This document shows, in pieces, positions 18,066 to 25,564 of a stretch of 64,000 nt of DNA. The translations under genes and the position numbers were made by a program. Each line of letters opens with the position of its first letter. Positions within the stretch are counted from its first letter, which is position 1. Source of the stretch: Bacteroidota bacterium (lineage in GTDB: Bacteria; Bacteroidota; Bacteroidia; Sphingobacteriales; Sphingobacteriaceae); NCBI GenBank assembly GCA_023450085.1, contig JAEXHI010000030.1:1-64000 (forward strand), in the 5' to 3' direction. Under the pieces are notes generated by a model. It was given only the letters and a program-made list of their open reading frames with translations. It was not told where the DNA came from and ran no database searches.

Positions 18066-19043
18066 TTATATTTCTTCCAACATCGCTTTTAGTACAGCTT
18101 GCGCAGACCACAATCTGTTTCCTGCTTCGTGAATGACTCGGGAATTTGGTCCATCCAATATTTCAGAAGCCAATTCCAAATCTCTACGAACAGGTAAACA
18201 GTGCATTATTTTGGCATTACTGGTCAGTTTCAATTTCTCATTATCCATCATCCATCCTTCTGGAAAATCCAATAGCTTACCATATTCCTTATAGCTACTC
18301 CAGTTTTTCACATAAACATAATCTGCATCAGCAATAGCTTCATCTAAGTTATGGGAGATTTTAGCGCCATTAGTAAAGCTTTCGTTGAGTTCAAAACCTT
18401 CAGGCTGGGCAATAGTAAAATCCAGCATTCCTTCCGCTTGCGCTCTGCTCATCCATTCTGCAAAAGAGTTTGGAACCGCTTGCGGCAAAGGCTTGATATG
18501 AGGTGCCCAAGCCAATACCACTTTTGGTTTAGCTTTGGCATCAATACGGTATGGCTCCCAAGTTTCGTGGATAGTCACCAAGTCCGCCAAGCTTTGCAAT
18601 GGATGTCTGGTAGCACTTTCTAAACTTACCACCGGCACACCACAGAACTTCACAAACTTGTTAAAAAACTCTTCGTTATAATCTTCTTCCCTGTTTTGTA
18701 ATTTAGGAAAAGAACGTAAGCCTAGGATATCACAATACTCGCCCATCACGGCAGCTGCTTCGCGGATATGCTCCACAGTGGTGCCATTCATGATTACACC
18801 GTCCTGTGTTTCCAAAGCCCAGCCTTCCTTATCCATATTCATCACCATTACATTCATCCCCAAATTAAGGGCTGCTTTTTGGGTGCTTAAACGGGTACGC
18901 AAACTTGGGTTCATAAACACCAGTCCAAGTGTTTTATTCTTGCCCAAATCAGTATGTGCATAAGGGTTAGCCTTTAATGCCAAAGCACTTGCTACTAACT
19001 GTTTGATGTCGGTTACATCATTTACGGAAGAGAACAACTTCAT
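18066..19043 (-). CDS. argF': N-acylornithine carbamoyltransferase (N-acetyl or N-succinyl)
   Basis: This 325-residue transcarbamylase carries the phosphate-binding motif NPSLRTR (residues 45-51), HPLQSLADL (147-155) and a late HCLPVRRD. Sequence character and neighbours fit the acylornithine branch (Bacteroides SOTCase, Xanthomonas AOTCase) rather than ornithine carbamoyltransferase. At the position I align with the specificity residue (Glu92 in AOTCase, Pro90 in SOTCase) it has Val90, in TTVEHIREAA. Known swaps at that site to small or hydrophobic residues favour N-succinylornithine, so succinyl chemistry is likely but unproven. GIY-YIG and four-helix genes flank it on the two sides. Confidence 0.88.
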   Translation of the reverse strand: MKLFSSVNDVTDIKQLVASALALKANPYAHTDLGKNKTLGLVFMNPSLRTRLSTQKAALNLGMNVMVMNMDKEGWALETQDGVIMNGTTVEHIREAAAVMGEYCDILGLRSFPKLQNREEDYNEEFFNKFVKFCGVPVVSLESATRHPLQSLADLVTIHETWEPYRIDAKAKPKVVLAWAPHIKPLPQAVPNSFAEWMSRAQAEGMLDFTIAQPEGFELNESFTNGAKISHNLDEAIADADYVYVKNWSSYKEYGKLLDFPEGWMMDNEKLKLTSNAKIMHCLPVRRDLELASEILDGPNSRVIHEAGNRLWSAQAVLKAMLEEI

Positions 19044-19051
19044 ATTTAAAA

Positions 19052-19082
19052 GGTATAGGGTTTAAGGTATAGGGTTTAAGGT
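19052..19082. repeat. Tandem GGTATAGGGTTTAA repeat over a stop codon
   Basis: Two exact 14-base units (19052-19065, 19066-19079) followed by a partial third. The stop codon of the four-helix gene at 19076-19078 lies inside the second unit. Related CCTTAAACC-type sequence is found at about 16745-16790. Confidence 0.65.
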
Positions 19083-19447
19083 TTTCCTGTCCCGTTTCTT
19101 AAAAATTTCAAAAAGGAAATTAGCATCGCTCTAACTTCGTTAATTGACTGGTTTACTTTATTATATTCTTCTTCGCTTATGTAATTCAGTTCTGAAGCAC
19201 ATAAGCAGCAATAATCTATTTCGTTTGTGGAGCCTAGTGCGTTATCTAAAAAATGGGCAAAATCCTTATCAGTAAATCTACCACATCCTTCAACAATATT
19301 CAACGGAATTGATAATGAGGCCCTAGTCAGCTGAGACATTAACTCAAATCTTTCTTCTTTTGGAAACTTTGGCGCAATCTCCTTTTTGATGAACATATTC
19401 AGTTCGTGAGATTTTTTCCAAACATCAAGTTTTTTGTAGTCTCTCAT
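19076..19447 (-). CDS. Four-helix bundle protein (23S rRNA intervening-sequence/S23 family)
   Basis: This 123-residue all-helical protein opens with the family pattern YKKLDVWKKSHELN. It continues with MSQLTRASLSIPLNIVEGCGR, split here by no gap, and a third helix with FLDNALGSTNEIDY. The family was first seen in intervening sequences of 23S rRNA and is related to the Avd accessory protein of diversity-generating retroelements. No reverse transcriptase is nearby. Its biochemical role is unknown. It starts only 4 bases after the argD stop and ends inside a tandem repeat, looking like a passenger gene in the arginine run. Confidence 0.85.
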   Translation of the reverse strand: MRDYKKLDVWKKSHELNMFIKKEIAPKFPKEERFELMSQLTRASLSIPLNIVEGCGRFTDKDFAHFLDNALGSTNEIDYCCLCASELNYISEEEYNKVNQSINEVRAMLISFLKFLRNGTGKP

Positions 19448-19451
19448 GACC

Positions 19452-20600
19452 TTAAGCCTTATACCCTACACCTTTAACCGCTTTTTCAAAAGCAACTAAA
19501 AACTCATCTGCATGTTCCTTAGTCAAATTCAATGCTGGCAATAAACGGATTACGTTAGGCTTTGCTTCTCCTGTAAAAATGAAATGCTTAAACAACAATT
19601 CTTTCTTTACATGCGCTAGTTCTTCGGGTAATTCAATACCAATCATCAAGCCTCTTCCACGCACTTCTTTCACTTGCTCAAATTTCTTTAGCTCTTCGAT
19701 GAGATAAGCACCGACTTCCTCGGCATTTTTCATCAAGTTATCTTTCTCAATGACTTCTAATACCGCTAAAGCCGCAGCGCAAGCTAAATGATTACCTCCA
19801 AAAGTGGTCCCCAATTGTCCGTGCCAAGGTTTAAACTTAGGAGCAATTGAAATCCCTGCAATTGGAAAACCATTGCCCATTCCTTTAGCCATGGTATAAA
19901 TATCCGCATCTACGCCAGCCCAATCGTGCGAGTAGAACTGACCTGTTCTGCCATAGCCACATTGCACGCTATCAGCAATGTAAACTGCATTATACTCATC
20001 ACAAAGTGAACGGATTTTTTGCAGAAAGCTTTTTGAGGCTTCTTTAATTCCGCCTACACCTTGAATGCCTTCAAGAATTACAGCAGCAATTTCATTTCCA
20101 TGTTTCGCAAATTCATCGGCCAAAGCTTGCTCATCGTTATGAGGCAAGAAAATGATGTTTTCCGTTTCGTTAACTGGTGCTACAATTTTAGGATTATCTG
20201 TTGCTGCAACCGCTAATGAAGTACGTCCATGAAAAGCACCTTTGAAAGCGATTACTTTCTTTCTACCGTTGTAAAAAGAAGCCAATTTCAACGCGTTTTC
20301 GTTGGCCTCAGCTCCAGAGTTACATAGGAACAATTGATAATCTACTTTTCCAGAAACCTGACCTAGCTTTTCTGCCAACTGCACTTGCAAAGGAATTTTA
20401 ATGGAATTAGAGTAAAACCCCACCTTGTTTAACTGTTCGGTTAAACGTTGTACATAATGCGGGTGAGTATGGCCAATACTAATTACGGCATGACCGCCAT
20501 ATAAGTCTAAATATTGTTGTCCGTTAGCATCCCAAACATTACTGCCTGATGCTTTAGTGATTTCTATGTCATTTAACGGGTATACGTCGTATAAGTTCAT
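19452..20600 (-). CDS. argD: Acylornithine aminotransferase
   Basis: This PLP enzyme makes N-acylornithine from the semialdehyde and glutamate. It has 382 residues from the ATG at 20600, beginning MNLYDVYPLNDIEITKASG. A start at 20621 would add only MTTTTTK read from the edge of a REP and is unlikely. GSNVWDANGQQYLDLYGGHA, the GAEANENALKLA segment, the DSVQCGYGRTG motif and the Schiff-base lysine in YTMAKGMGNGFP are all present. The C-terminal coding end resembles the repeat that follows the four-helix gene, so the junction may have been reshaped by insertion. Confidence 0.93.
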   Translation of the reverse strand: MNLYDVYPLNDIEITKASGSNVWDANGQQYLDLYGGHAVISIGHTHPHYVQRLTEQLNKVGFYSNSIKIPLQVQLAEKLGQVSGKVDYQLFLCNSGAEANENALKLASFYNGRKKVIAFKGAFHGRTSLAVAATDNPKIVAPVNETENIIFLPHNDEQALADEFAKHGNEIAAVILEGIQGVGGIKEASKSFLQKIRSLCDEYNAVYIADSVQCGYGRTGQFYSHDWAGVDADIYTMAKGMGNGFPIAGISIAPKFKPWHGQLGTTFGGNHLACAAALAVLEVIEKDNLMKNAEEVGAYLIEELKKFEQVKEVRGRGLMIGIELPEELAHVKKELLFKHFIFTGEAKPNVIRLLPALNLTKEHADEFLVAFEKAVKGVGYKA

Positions 20601-20615
20601 TTTTGTTGTTGTTGT

Positions 20616-20683
20616 TGTCATGCTGAGCCTGTCGAAGCATCTCTTTCATCGCTTGCAGATGCTTCGACAGGCTCAGCATGACA
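20616..20683. repeat. REP palindrome between argD and argC
   Basis: Perfect 25-bp arms 20616-20640 and 20659-20683, starting TGTCATGCTGAGCC, same family as 16551-16615. The right arm ends 6 bases before the argC stop codon. Confidence 0.88.
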
Positions 20684-20689
20684 GGTTGT

Positions 20690-21667
20690 TTAAAAATTAG
20701 CTGCTTTCAATTTCAGCCCTGCTGTTTCCTCCAATCCAAACATTAAGTTCATATTCTGAACTGCTTGTCCGCTGGCGCCTTTTAAAAGGTTATCGATAAT
20801 ACTGATGATAAATAACTTGTTGCCGTGTTTTTCCAAATGAATCAGGCATTTGTTTGTGTTTACCACCTGTTTTAAATCGATGTTTTTCCGGCTTACATGA
20901 GTAAAAGGATGACCGGCATAATAGCTTTCATAAAGCTCGTATGCCGCTTCTTCGGTCAAATCACTATCAATGTACATTGCAGCCAAAATGCCTCTGGTAA
21001 AATCGCCACGCTGAGGTACAAAGTTTAGTGCATCTTTCACTTCGCCTTGCAACTGGGCTAAGCTTTCTCCAATTTCGTTTAAATGCTGATGTTCGAAAGC
21101 CTTATAAATCGAAAGGTTATTATTTCTCCAACTGAAATGTGAGGTTTTGCTTAAGCTTTGTCCTGCACCTGTTGAACCTGTAGTAGCATTAATATGTACT
21201 TCACTTTGTAACAAACCTTTTGAAGCCAATGGCAATAAACCCAATTGGATACAAGTAGCAAAGCAACCTGGGTTAGCAATATTTTGTGCTGATTGGATTT
21301 GCTCTTTGTTCAATTCTGGCAAGCCGTAAACAAATTGACGATTTTCGATTGACGAATTACGATTTAATCTAAAATCTTGCGATAAATCGATGATTTTAAC
21401 ATTCTCGTTTATCGGATTTGCTTCCAAAAATTTCTTGGCATCACCATGTCCAACACACAAAAATAACACATCGATATCTTGTGAAATTTGGTCAGTAAAT
21501 TTCAGGTCCGTATCACCAAACAAATCGGTGTGCACATCCGAAATTAGGTTGCCAGCGTTGCTGCTGCTATTTACAAAAGCAATTTCTACTTGTGGATGAT
21601 TAACCAAGATTCGCAACATCTCGCCTCCAGTATAACCTGCTCCTCCAATAATTCCTGCCTTTATCAT
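20690..21667 (-). CDS. argC: N-acetyl-gamma-glutamyl-phosphate reductase
   Basis: It reduces N-acylglutamyl phosphate to the semialdehyde with NADPH. From the ATG at 21667 it has 325 residues and begins MIKAGIIGGAGYTGGE. An ATG at 21700 would prepend eleven residues coded by a REP arm and is rejected. The Rossmann loop GGAGYTGGEMLRIL, the catalytic Cys in ANPGCFATCIQLG and the following NATTGSTGAGQ are as expected. It is flanked on both sides by closed REP palindromes. Confidence 0.95.
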   Translation of the reverse strand: MIKAGIIGGAGYTGGEMLRILVNHPQVEIAFVNSSSNAGNLISDVHTDLFGDTDLKFTDQISQDIDVLFLCVGHGDAKKFLEANPINENVKIIDLSQDFRLNRNSSIENRQFVYGLPELNKEQIQSAQNIANPGCFATCIQLGLLPLASKGLLQSEVHINATTGSTGAGQSLSKTSHFSWRNNNLSIYKAFEHQHLNEIGESLAQLQGEVKDALNFVPQRGDFTRGILAAMYIDSDLTEEAAYELYESYYAGHPFTHVSRKNIDLKQVVNTNKCLIHLEKHGNKLFIISIIDNLLKGASGQAVQNMNLMFGLEETAGLKLKAANF

Positions 21668-21684
21668 ATTTTTAGGTTTATCGT

Positions 21685-21752
21685 CGTCATTGCGAGGCAC
21701 GAAGCAATCTTAAAGTGATATAAATGAGATTGCTTCGTGCCTCGCAATGACG
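21685..21752. repeat. Closed REP palindrome (CGTCATTGCGAGG family), no gene inside
   Basis: Perfect 26-bp arms 21685-21710 and 21727-21752 with a 16-base loop. The arms match those bounding the GIY-YIG gene at 17582-18055 apart from one or two bases. It abuts the stop codon of the GNAT gene. Confidence 0.88.
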
Positions 21753-22214
21753 CTATTTTATTTCAATTTTATAAAGTAAAAACTCTTCGTCTGGACCTTG
21801 TTTTACAAAACCAATTTGTTCGTAAAGACTTTGTGCTGTAAAATTATCTACAGCCGTTTCTAGTTGAACAAAAGTAGAGCCTTGTCCTTTTGCAAAATCC
21901 ATCGCCGTTTTGATTAATTTCTCTCCAATTCCCTGTCTGCGATAATCTAAGTCAACAAACAAGTCATTCAAAATCCAGTTTTTAGTTAATCTAGCAGATG
22001 AATATTTTGGATAAAGCTGTGTAAATCCAACTGGTTTGTTCTCATCCAACGCTACAAAAATTACCGATTCGTTGTTCTCTAGTCGAGCATCGATGAAAGC
22101 CTTTGCCATTTCTAAATCAGAGAATTTACCATAAAATATTCTGTACTGATTAAACAGGCTAACAACTAGATTGGCTTCATTTTGGTCAATACGTTTAATT
22201 TCTATTTTACTCAT
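21753..22214 (-). CDS. GNAT family N-acetyltransferase
   Basis: This 153-residue protein is a single GNAT domain. The acetyl-CoA binding motif A is LFVDLDYRRQGIGEKLIKTAMDFAKGQG (R/Q-x-x-G-x-G pattern) and the C-terminal Y-EQIGFVKQG segment is typical. It lies between argG and argC, with a repeat in each gap. The substrate cannot be read; it could acylate an amino acid or a protein. A role in arginine synthesis is possible only by location. Confidence 0.8.
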   Translation of the reverse strand: MSKIEIKRIDQNEANLVVSLFNQYRIFYGKFSDLEMAKAFIDARLENNESVIFVALDENKPVGFTQLYPKYSSARLTKNWILNDLFVDLDYRRQGIGEKLIKTAMDFAKGQGSTFVQLETAVDNFTAQSLYEQIGFVKQGPDEEFLLYKIEIK

Positions 22215-22228
22215 TTTTTAGGTTTAGG

Positions 22229-22289
22229 GTTTTAAGGCTTGGGGCTTTGACGGACGAACCTTACGCCTTATCGCCTTCAGCCTTAAAAC
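22229..22289. repeat. Inverted repeat between argG and the GNAT gene
   Basis: GTTTTAAGGCT at 22229-22239 pairs with AGCCTTAAAAC at 22279-22289. Directly after it, TCAGAAGC/GCTTCTGA (22291-22309) forms a small hairpin over the argG stop codon. Confidence 0.5.
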
Positions 22290-22297
22290 GTCAGAAG

Positions 22298-23488
22298 CTA
22301 CGCTTCTGAATTTACTTTATGCCAAATCATCACCTGGTTACCGAATATTTTAGAGAAACCTTTTACGTCTTCTCCAGACCAAGCATTGTTCATTTCGCCG
22401 TAGCTACCAAATTTATTGCTCATTAAATCATTAGCACTTTCGATACCGATGATATGGAAACGATAAGGCAGCAGCTCAACAAACACTTTTCCGTTAACGG
22501 TGCTTTGTGTAGAGCTTAGGAAAGCTTCCATGTCTCTCATAATTGGATCATGGAATTGACCTTCGTGCAACCAGTTGCCATAGAAAGAAGACAAGTTTTC
22601 TTTCCAGCTCAACTGCCATTTGGTTAAGGTGTGTTTTTCTAAAGCATGGTGAGCCTTGATGATGACCATCGGCCCTGCCGCCTCAAAACCTACACGGCCT
22701 TTAATACCAATAATGGTATCACCCACGTGAATATCACGACCAACACCAAAAGGTGCAGCAATTGCCTGCAATTTTTGGATAGCTCTTACCGGCTCCAATT
22801 TCTCGCCGTCAACCGCAACCAATTCACCTTTTTCAAAAGTCAATTCTACTTTCTTAGATTCAGTTTCAGTCACTTGGGTTGGCCAAGCACTTTCTGGCAA
22901 AGTTTGGTTAGAAGTCAATGTTTCTGCACCACCTACCGAAGTACCCCACAAACCTTTATTAATGGAGTATTTTGCTTTCTCTGCGGTGTATTCCACTCCG
23001 TGTTTAGCTAAATATTCAATTTCCGCTTCGCGTGATAACTTCAAATCTCTAATTGGTGTAATGATTTCTACATTAGGGATTAATATATTGAAAATCATAT
23101 CGAAACGTACTTGATCATTTCCCGCTCCGGTACTACCATGAGCTACATAATCAGCACCAATTTTCTTTACATAATTGGCAATTGCCGTAGCTTGGCAAAC
23201 ACGCTCAGCACTTACCGACAATGGATAAGTAGCATTTTTTAATACGTTACCAAAAATTAAATACTTAATGCTATCGTTGTAATAGTTTTCAGTTTCGTCA
23301 ACCGCAGCGTGCGATGCTACTCCTAAAGCATAAGCCCGTGCTTCAATTTCCTTTAACTCTTCTTCAGAAAAACCACCAGTATTTACCACTACCGAGTGTA
23401 CTTCCAAATTTCTGTCTTTAGTTAAATGAATGCAACAGAATGAGGTATCTAAACCTCCGCTAAATGCTAAAACAACTTTCTTTTTCAT
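22298..23488 (-). CDS. argG: Argininosuccinate synthase
   Basis: This 396-residue ATP-dependent ligase joins citrulline and aspartate. The N-type ATP pyrophosphatase P-loop KVVLAFSGGLDTSFC is at the start. Other typical segments are VAHGSTGAGNDQVRFD and the SINKGLWGTS motif. It is the second gene after the long leader and follows the N-acyltransferase after 130 bases of degenerate CCTAAG repeats. The product feeds ArgH, encoded about 12 kb away on the same strand. Confidence 0.95.
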   Translation of the reverse strand: MKKKVVLAFSGGLDTSFCCIHLTKDRNLEVHSVVVNTGGFSEEELKEIEARAYALGVASHAAVDETENYYNDSIKYLIFGNVLKNATYPLSVSAERVCQATAIANYVKKIGADYVAHGSTGAGNDQVRFDMIFNILIPNVEIITPIRDLKLSREAEIEYLAKHGVEYTAEKAKYSINKGLWGTSVGGAETLTSNQTLPESAWPTQVTETESKKVELTFEKGELVAVDGEKLEPVRAIQKLQAIAAPFGVGRDIHVGDTIIGIKGRVGFEAAGPMVIIKAHHALEKHTLTKWQLSWKENLSSFYGNWLHEGQFHDPIMRDMEAFLSSTQSTVNGKVFVELLPYRFHIIGIESANDLMSNKFGSYGEMNNAWSGEDVKGFSKIFGNQVMIWHKVNSEA

Positions 23489-23618
23489 TTTGTATTTATT
23501 TATTTTACCACCTTAGACACCTAAGAAAACCTAAGCTTAGATGCGCTAAAATGTCCTAAATGGTTAATTATATAGTCCTTTAATTTTCACTCTCTCGCCA
23601 TTCAATGACGTTTTCTTA

Positions 23619-24317
23619 CTATTTATTTAAAAATGCCAAAAACAACAACAGCGATTTCAAATCGTTATTACCCTTATTTTTTTCGATTAAACGTTGCTTG
23701 ATACGCATAAATCTTTCATAAAGCTTTGGCTTTTTCTGCAGCTCTTCCGCAAATTCTTTAGCTGCTTCGTGCTTCTTCTCTTTCGGATCATACAACATAG
23801 CTGTACACATGCAGTTTTTACGCTCCTTCATTTTAAGGATTTCGAAGTTGACACAGCTTTGGCAGCCTTTCCAAAATTCTTCATCTTGTGTAAGTTCCGA
23901 ATAGGTCACGGGCTCATAACCCAGATCTGAATTGATCTTCATTACCGCCAAACCAGTAGTTAATCCAAATATTTTTGCTTTTGGATACAACTTTCTTGAT
24001 AAGGCGAAGATTTCCTCCTTAATGGCTTTTGCCAATCCTGCTTTTCTGAATTTAGGACTTACAATTAAGCCTGAGTTGGCCACAAACTGCCCATGGCTCC
24101 AAGTTTCGATGTAGCAAAATCCGGCCCACGTTCCATCCTTGTGGAAAGCGATCACCGACTTTCCTTCCTGCATTTTGCCAGCTACGTATTCTGGCGAACG
24201 TTTAGCGATACCTGTCCCCCTAGCCTTTGCTGATTCAGCCATTTCTTCAACTATTTCTTCAGCAAAAACACGATGTTCAGGAAGTGCAACTTGCACTATA
24301 AAATCGTTATTATTCAT
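23619..24317 (-). CDS. GNAT N-acyltransferase, probable N-acyl(succinyl)glutamate synthase
   Basis: This 232-residue GNAT protein is the first gene of the arginine run. The CoA-binding segment is GLIVSPKFRKAGLAKAIKEE, and a C-terminal part has four cysteines (C152, C155, C169, C171) in a CxxC ... CxC arrangement around WKGCQSCVNFEI and NCMCTAMLYDP. In Bacteroides thetaiotaomicron a GNAT protein encoded beside argG (BT3761) was, as I recall, shown to be N-succinylglutamate synthase. This gene has the same neighbour and general layout, so it likely makes the first committed acyl-glutamate. Orthology is not verified. It is unlike classical ArgA, which has a kinase-like domain. Confidence 0.72.
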   Translation of the reverse strand: MNNNDFIVQVALPEHRVFAEEIVEEMAESAKARGTGIAKRSPEYVAGKMQEGKSVIAFHKDGTWAGFCYIETWSHGQFVANSGLIVSPKFRKAGLAKAIKEEIFALSRKLYPKAKIFGLTTGLAVMKINSDLGYEPVTYSELTQDEEFWKGCQSCVNFEILKMKERKNCMCTAMLYDPKEKKHEAAKEFAEELQKKPKLYERFMRIKQRLIEKNKGNNDLKSLLLFLAFLNK

Positions 24318-24365
24318 TAATTCTTTAACGAAAAAATATGGTATTCTTGTTAATTGGGTTTTTAT

Positions 24366-24382
24366 TGAGGATCAATTCCTCA
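24366..24382 (-). promoter_or_regulatory. Hairpin in the arginine leader
   Basis: TGAGGA (24366-24371) pairs with TCCTCA (24377-24382) around a 5-base loop, between the short leader frame and the N-acyltransferase start. No U-run follows, so an effect on translation or folding is more likely than termination. Confidence 0.4.
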
Positions 24383-24409
24383 TGGGTTTAAGTTCCCTAG
24401 GGGTATGAC

Positions 24410-24544
24410 TTAAATCCGCGGCGTAAAGAGTTGCCGACTTGTAGTGATATGAAATACGGGTCGTAAACGTTCAATAAAATAGCCGTTAGGGGCCATACTT
24501 TTGGCCTCTAAAACAGATAATTTATGGATAATTTGTTTACTCAC
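24410..24544 (-). CDS. Candidate 44-residue leader peptide
   Basis: A GTG at 24544 opens a frame ending at TAA 24410-24412, with an internal ATG at codon 17. The C-terminal half, MAPNGYFIERLRPVF then HITTSRQLFTPRI, has four Arg codons (CGT, CGA, CGG, CGG). It lies about 90 bases before the first arginine gene and overlaps a strong hairpin, which suggests an attenuation-type leader peptide. There is no homology evidence and it could be chance. Confidence 0.3.
   Translation of the reverse strand: MSKQIIHKLSVLEAKSMAPNGYFIERLRPVFHITTSRQLFTPRI
24486..24511 (-). promoter_or_regulatory. Stable hairpin in the arginine leader
   Basis: TTAGGGGCC (24486-24494) pairs with GGCCTCTAA (24503-24511), 8 of 9 positions, around an 8-base loop. 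The internal ATG of the leader frame falls at its loop/stem edge, so folding could gate translation. Confidence 0.45.
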
Positions 24545-24582
24545 TTTTTTATAAAATCAACACTATTGAATTGATTGTGCCG

Positions 24583-24613
24583 CAAAGGTTTAAATAAAAA
24601 TTGAGTTGTGCAA
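24583..24613 (-). promoter_or_regulatory. Possible promoter of the arginine run
   Basis: On the minus strand TTG (24613-24611) and AACCTTTG (24590-24583) are 20 bases apart, close to the Bacteroidota TTTG / TAnnTTTG pattern; the first base of the -7 element deviates. It would give a leader of about 260 bases. Confidence 0.3.
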
Positions 24614-24862
24614 TAGAATTCGTATTTTTTTACATTTTGTTTAACATTCCTTAATGCTCAAAAAATAGGAATAACTGATATCTAAGCCATGCTTGTAGCG
24701 AAACGAATCAACCTTACGTATTGCCTTAAAAGAGATCGACCGCTAGCATTCGAAATCCTTTATTTAACAAAGTTTAACATCGAAATAAAATCGATAAAGC
24801 CAATATTTGTATATTTAAAAATTATTTTTCAGCGTAGACTAAATTGTCATCAATTCTTTAAC

Positions 24863-25564
24863 ATGAATACAACCTTTACAAAACACTCACTCAAAGCGCT
24901 ATACCTTTTATTTGCAATTGCAGCAGTTACCTTAATCTCTGCTTGCGGAAAAAGCGACACTGAAGTAATCAATTATGGATCTTTAAGTATCTACAATACT
25001 TCTCCTACTTCAGCGACTTATGATGCTTATATCAACTCGAAAAAAGCAAATAGTGTAGCCTTACCTTATGCTGGTGGTATAAAATATGCCCAGCTTAACA
25101 CTGGCACCTATGATATTAAATTCACTACCGCGGGTGAAACTGCCTCTATCTACACCAAAAATGTGTCTGTTGCAACTAGTGTTTTTTCTAGCTTATATTT
25201 AGTAGGCACCAGTGGCAATTTCGATGGCCTGTTTTTAACTGATGATTTTTCAAATACTTCTACAGAAAAAGCATATGTACGTTTTATCAACCTATCTCCA
25301 GATGCAGCGGCTTTAGATTTAGGCATTAAAGATGCAACCACCAACCTTGCTACCAATAAAGCCTACAAAGCCTACAGTGGATTTGTAGCCATTGACCCTG
25401 GAGCTAAAGTCTTAGAAATCAAAGGTGCTTCGACCACAACGGTTAAAGCTACGGTTGACAGAACCTTTGTAAAAGGCACTTTCTATACTGTAATTGCTGG
25501 CGGAAAAGTGACTCCAGGCACCAATGAAAGAGCCTTTAACGGACAAATTATTGTACATCAATAA
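24863..25564 (+). CDS. DUF4397 domain lipoprotein
   Basis: This 233-residue protein, from the ATG at 24863, has a lipoprotein signal with lipobox LISAC (Cys28). The upstream in-frame Met at 24689 would give an implausible extension. The mature part is beta-rich with the DUF4397 pattern: VRFINLSPDAAALDLGI, repeated Ig-like strands and a final FYTVIAGG segment. These proteins are surface or periplasmic, of unknown function. The gene stops at 25564, and the convergent oxidoreductase stop codon begins at the next base, leaving no room for a separate terminator. Confidence 0.82.
   Translation: MNTTFTKHSLKALYLLFAIAAVTLISACGKSDTEVINYGSLSIYNTSPTSATYDAYINSKKANSVALPYAGGIKYAQLNTGTYDIKFTTAGETASIYTKNVSVATSVFSSLYLVGTSGNFDGLFLTDDFSNTSTEKAYVRFINLSPDAAALDLGIKDATTNLATNKAYKAYSGFVAIDPGAKVLEIKGASTTTVKATVDRTFVKGTFYTVIAGGKVTPGTNERAFNGQIIVHQ

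Larger units (their letters stand above)
24318..24862. other. Long divergent intergenic region with structured leader
   Basis: These 545 bases separate the arginine run (leftward) from the DUF4397 gene (rightward). The left half has a possible minus-strand promoter, a 44-codon frame and two hairpins, described separately. The right half is very AT-rich and likely holds the promoter of the DUF4397 gene; I see no exact consensus there. Confidence 0.6.

Noticed and set aside
19076..19447. Diversity-generating retroelement accessory (Avd)
   Set aside because: The four-helix family is related, but no reverse transcriptase or template repeat is present nearby.
22646..23011. 121-residue frame antisense to argG
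   Set aside because: argG is unmistakable on the other strand; composition is that of a shadow frame.
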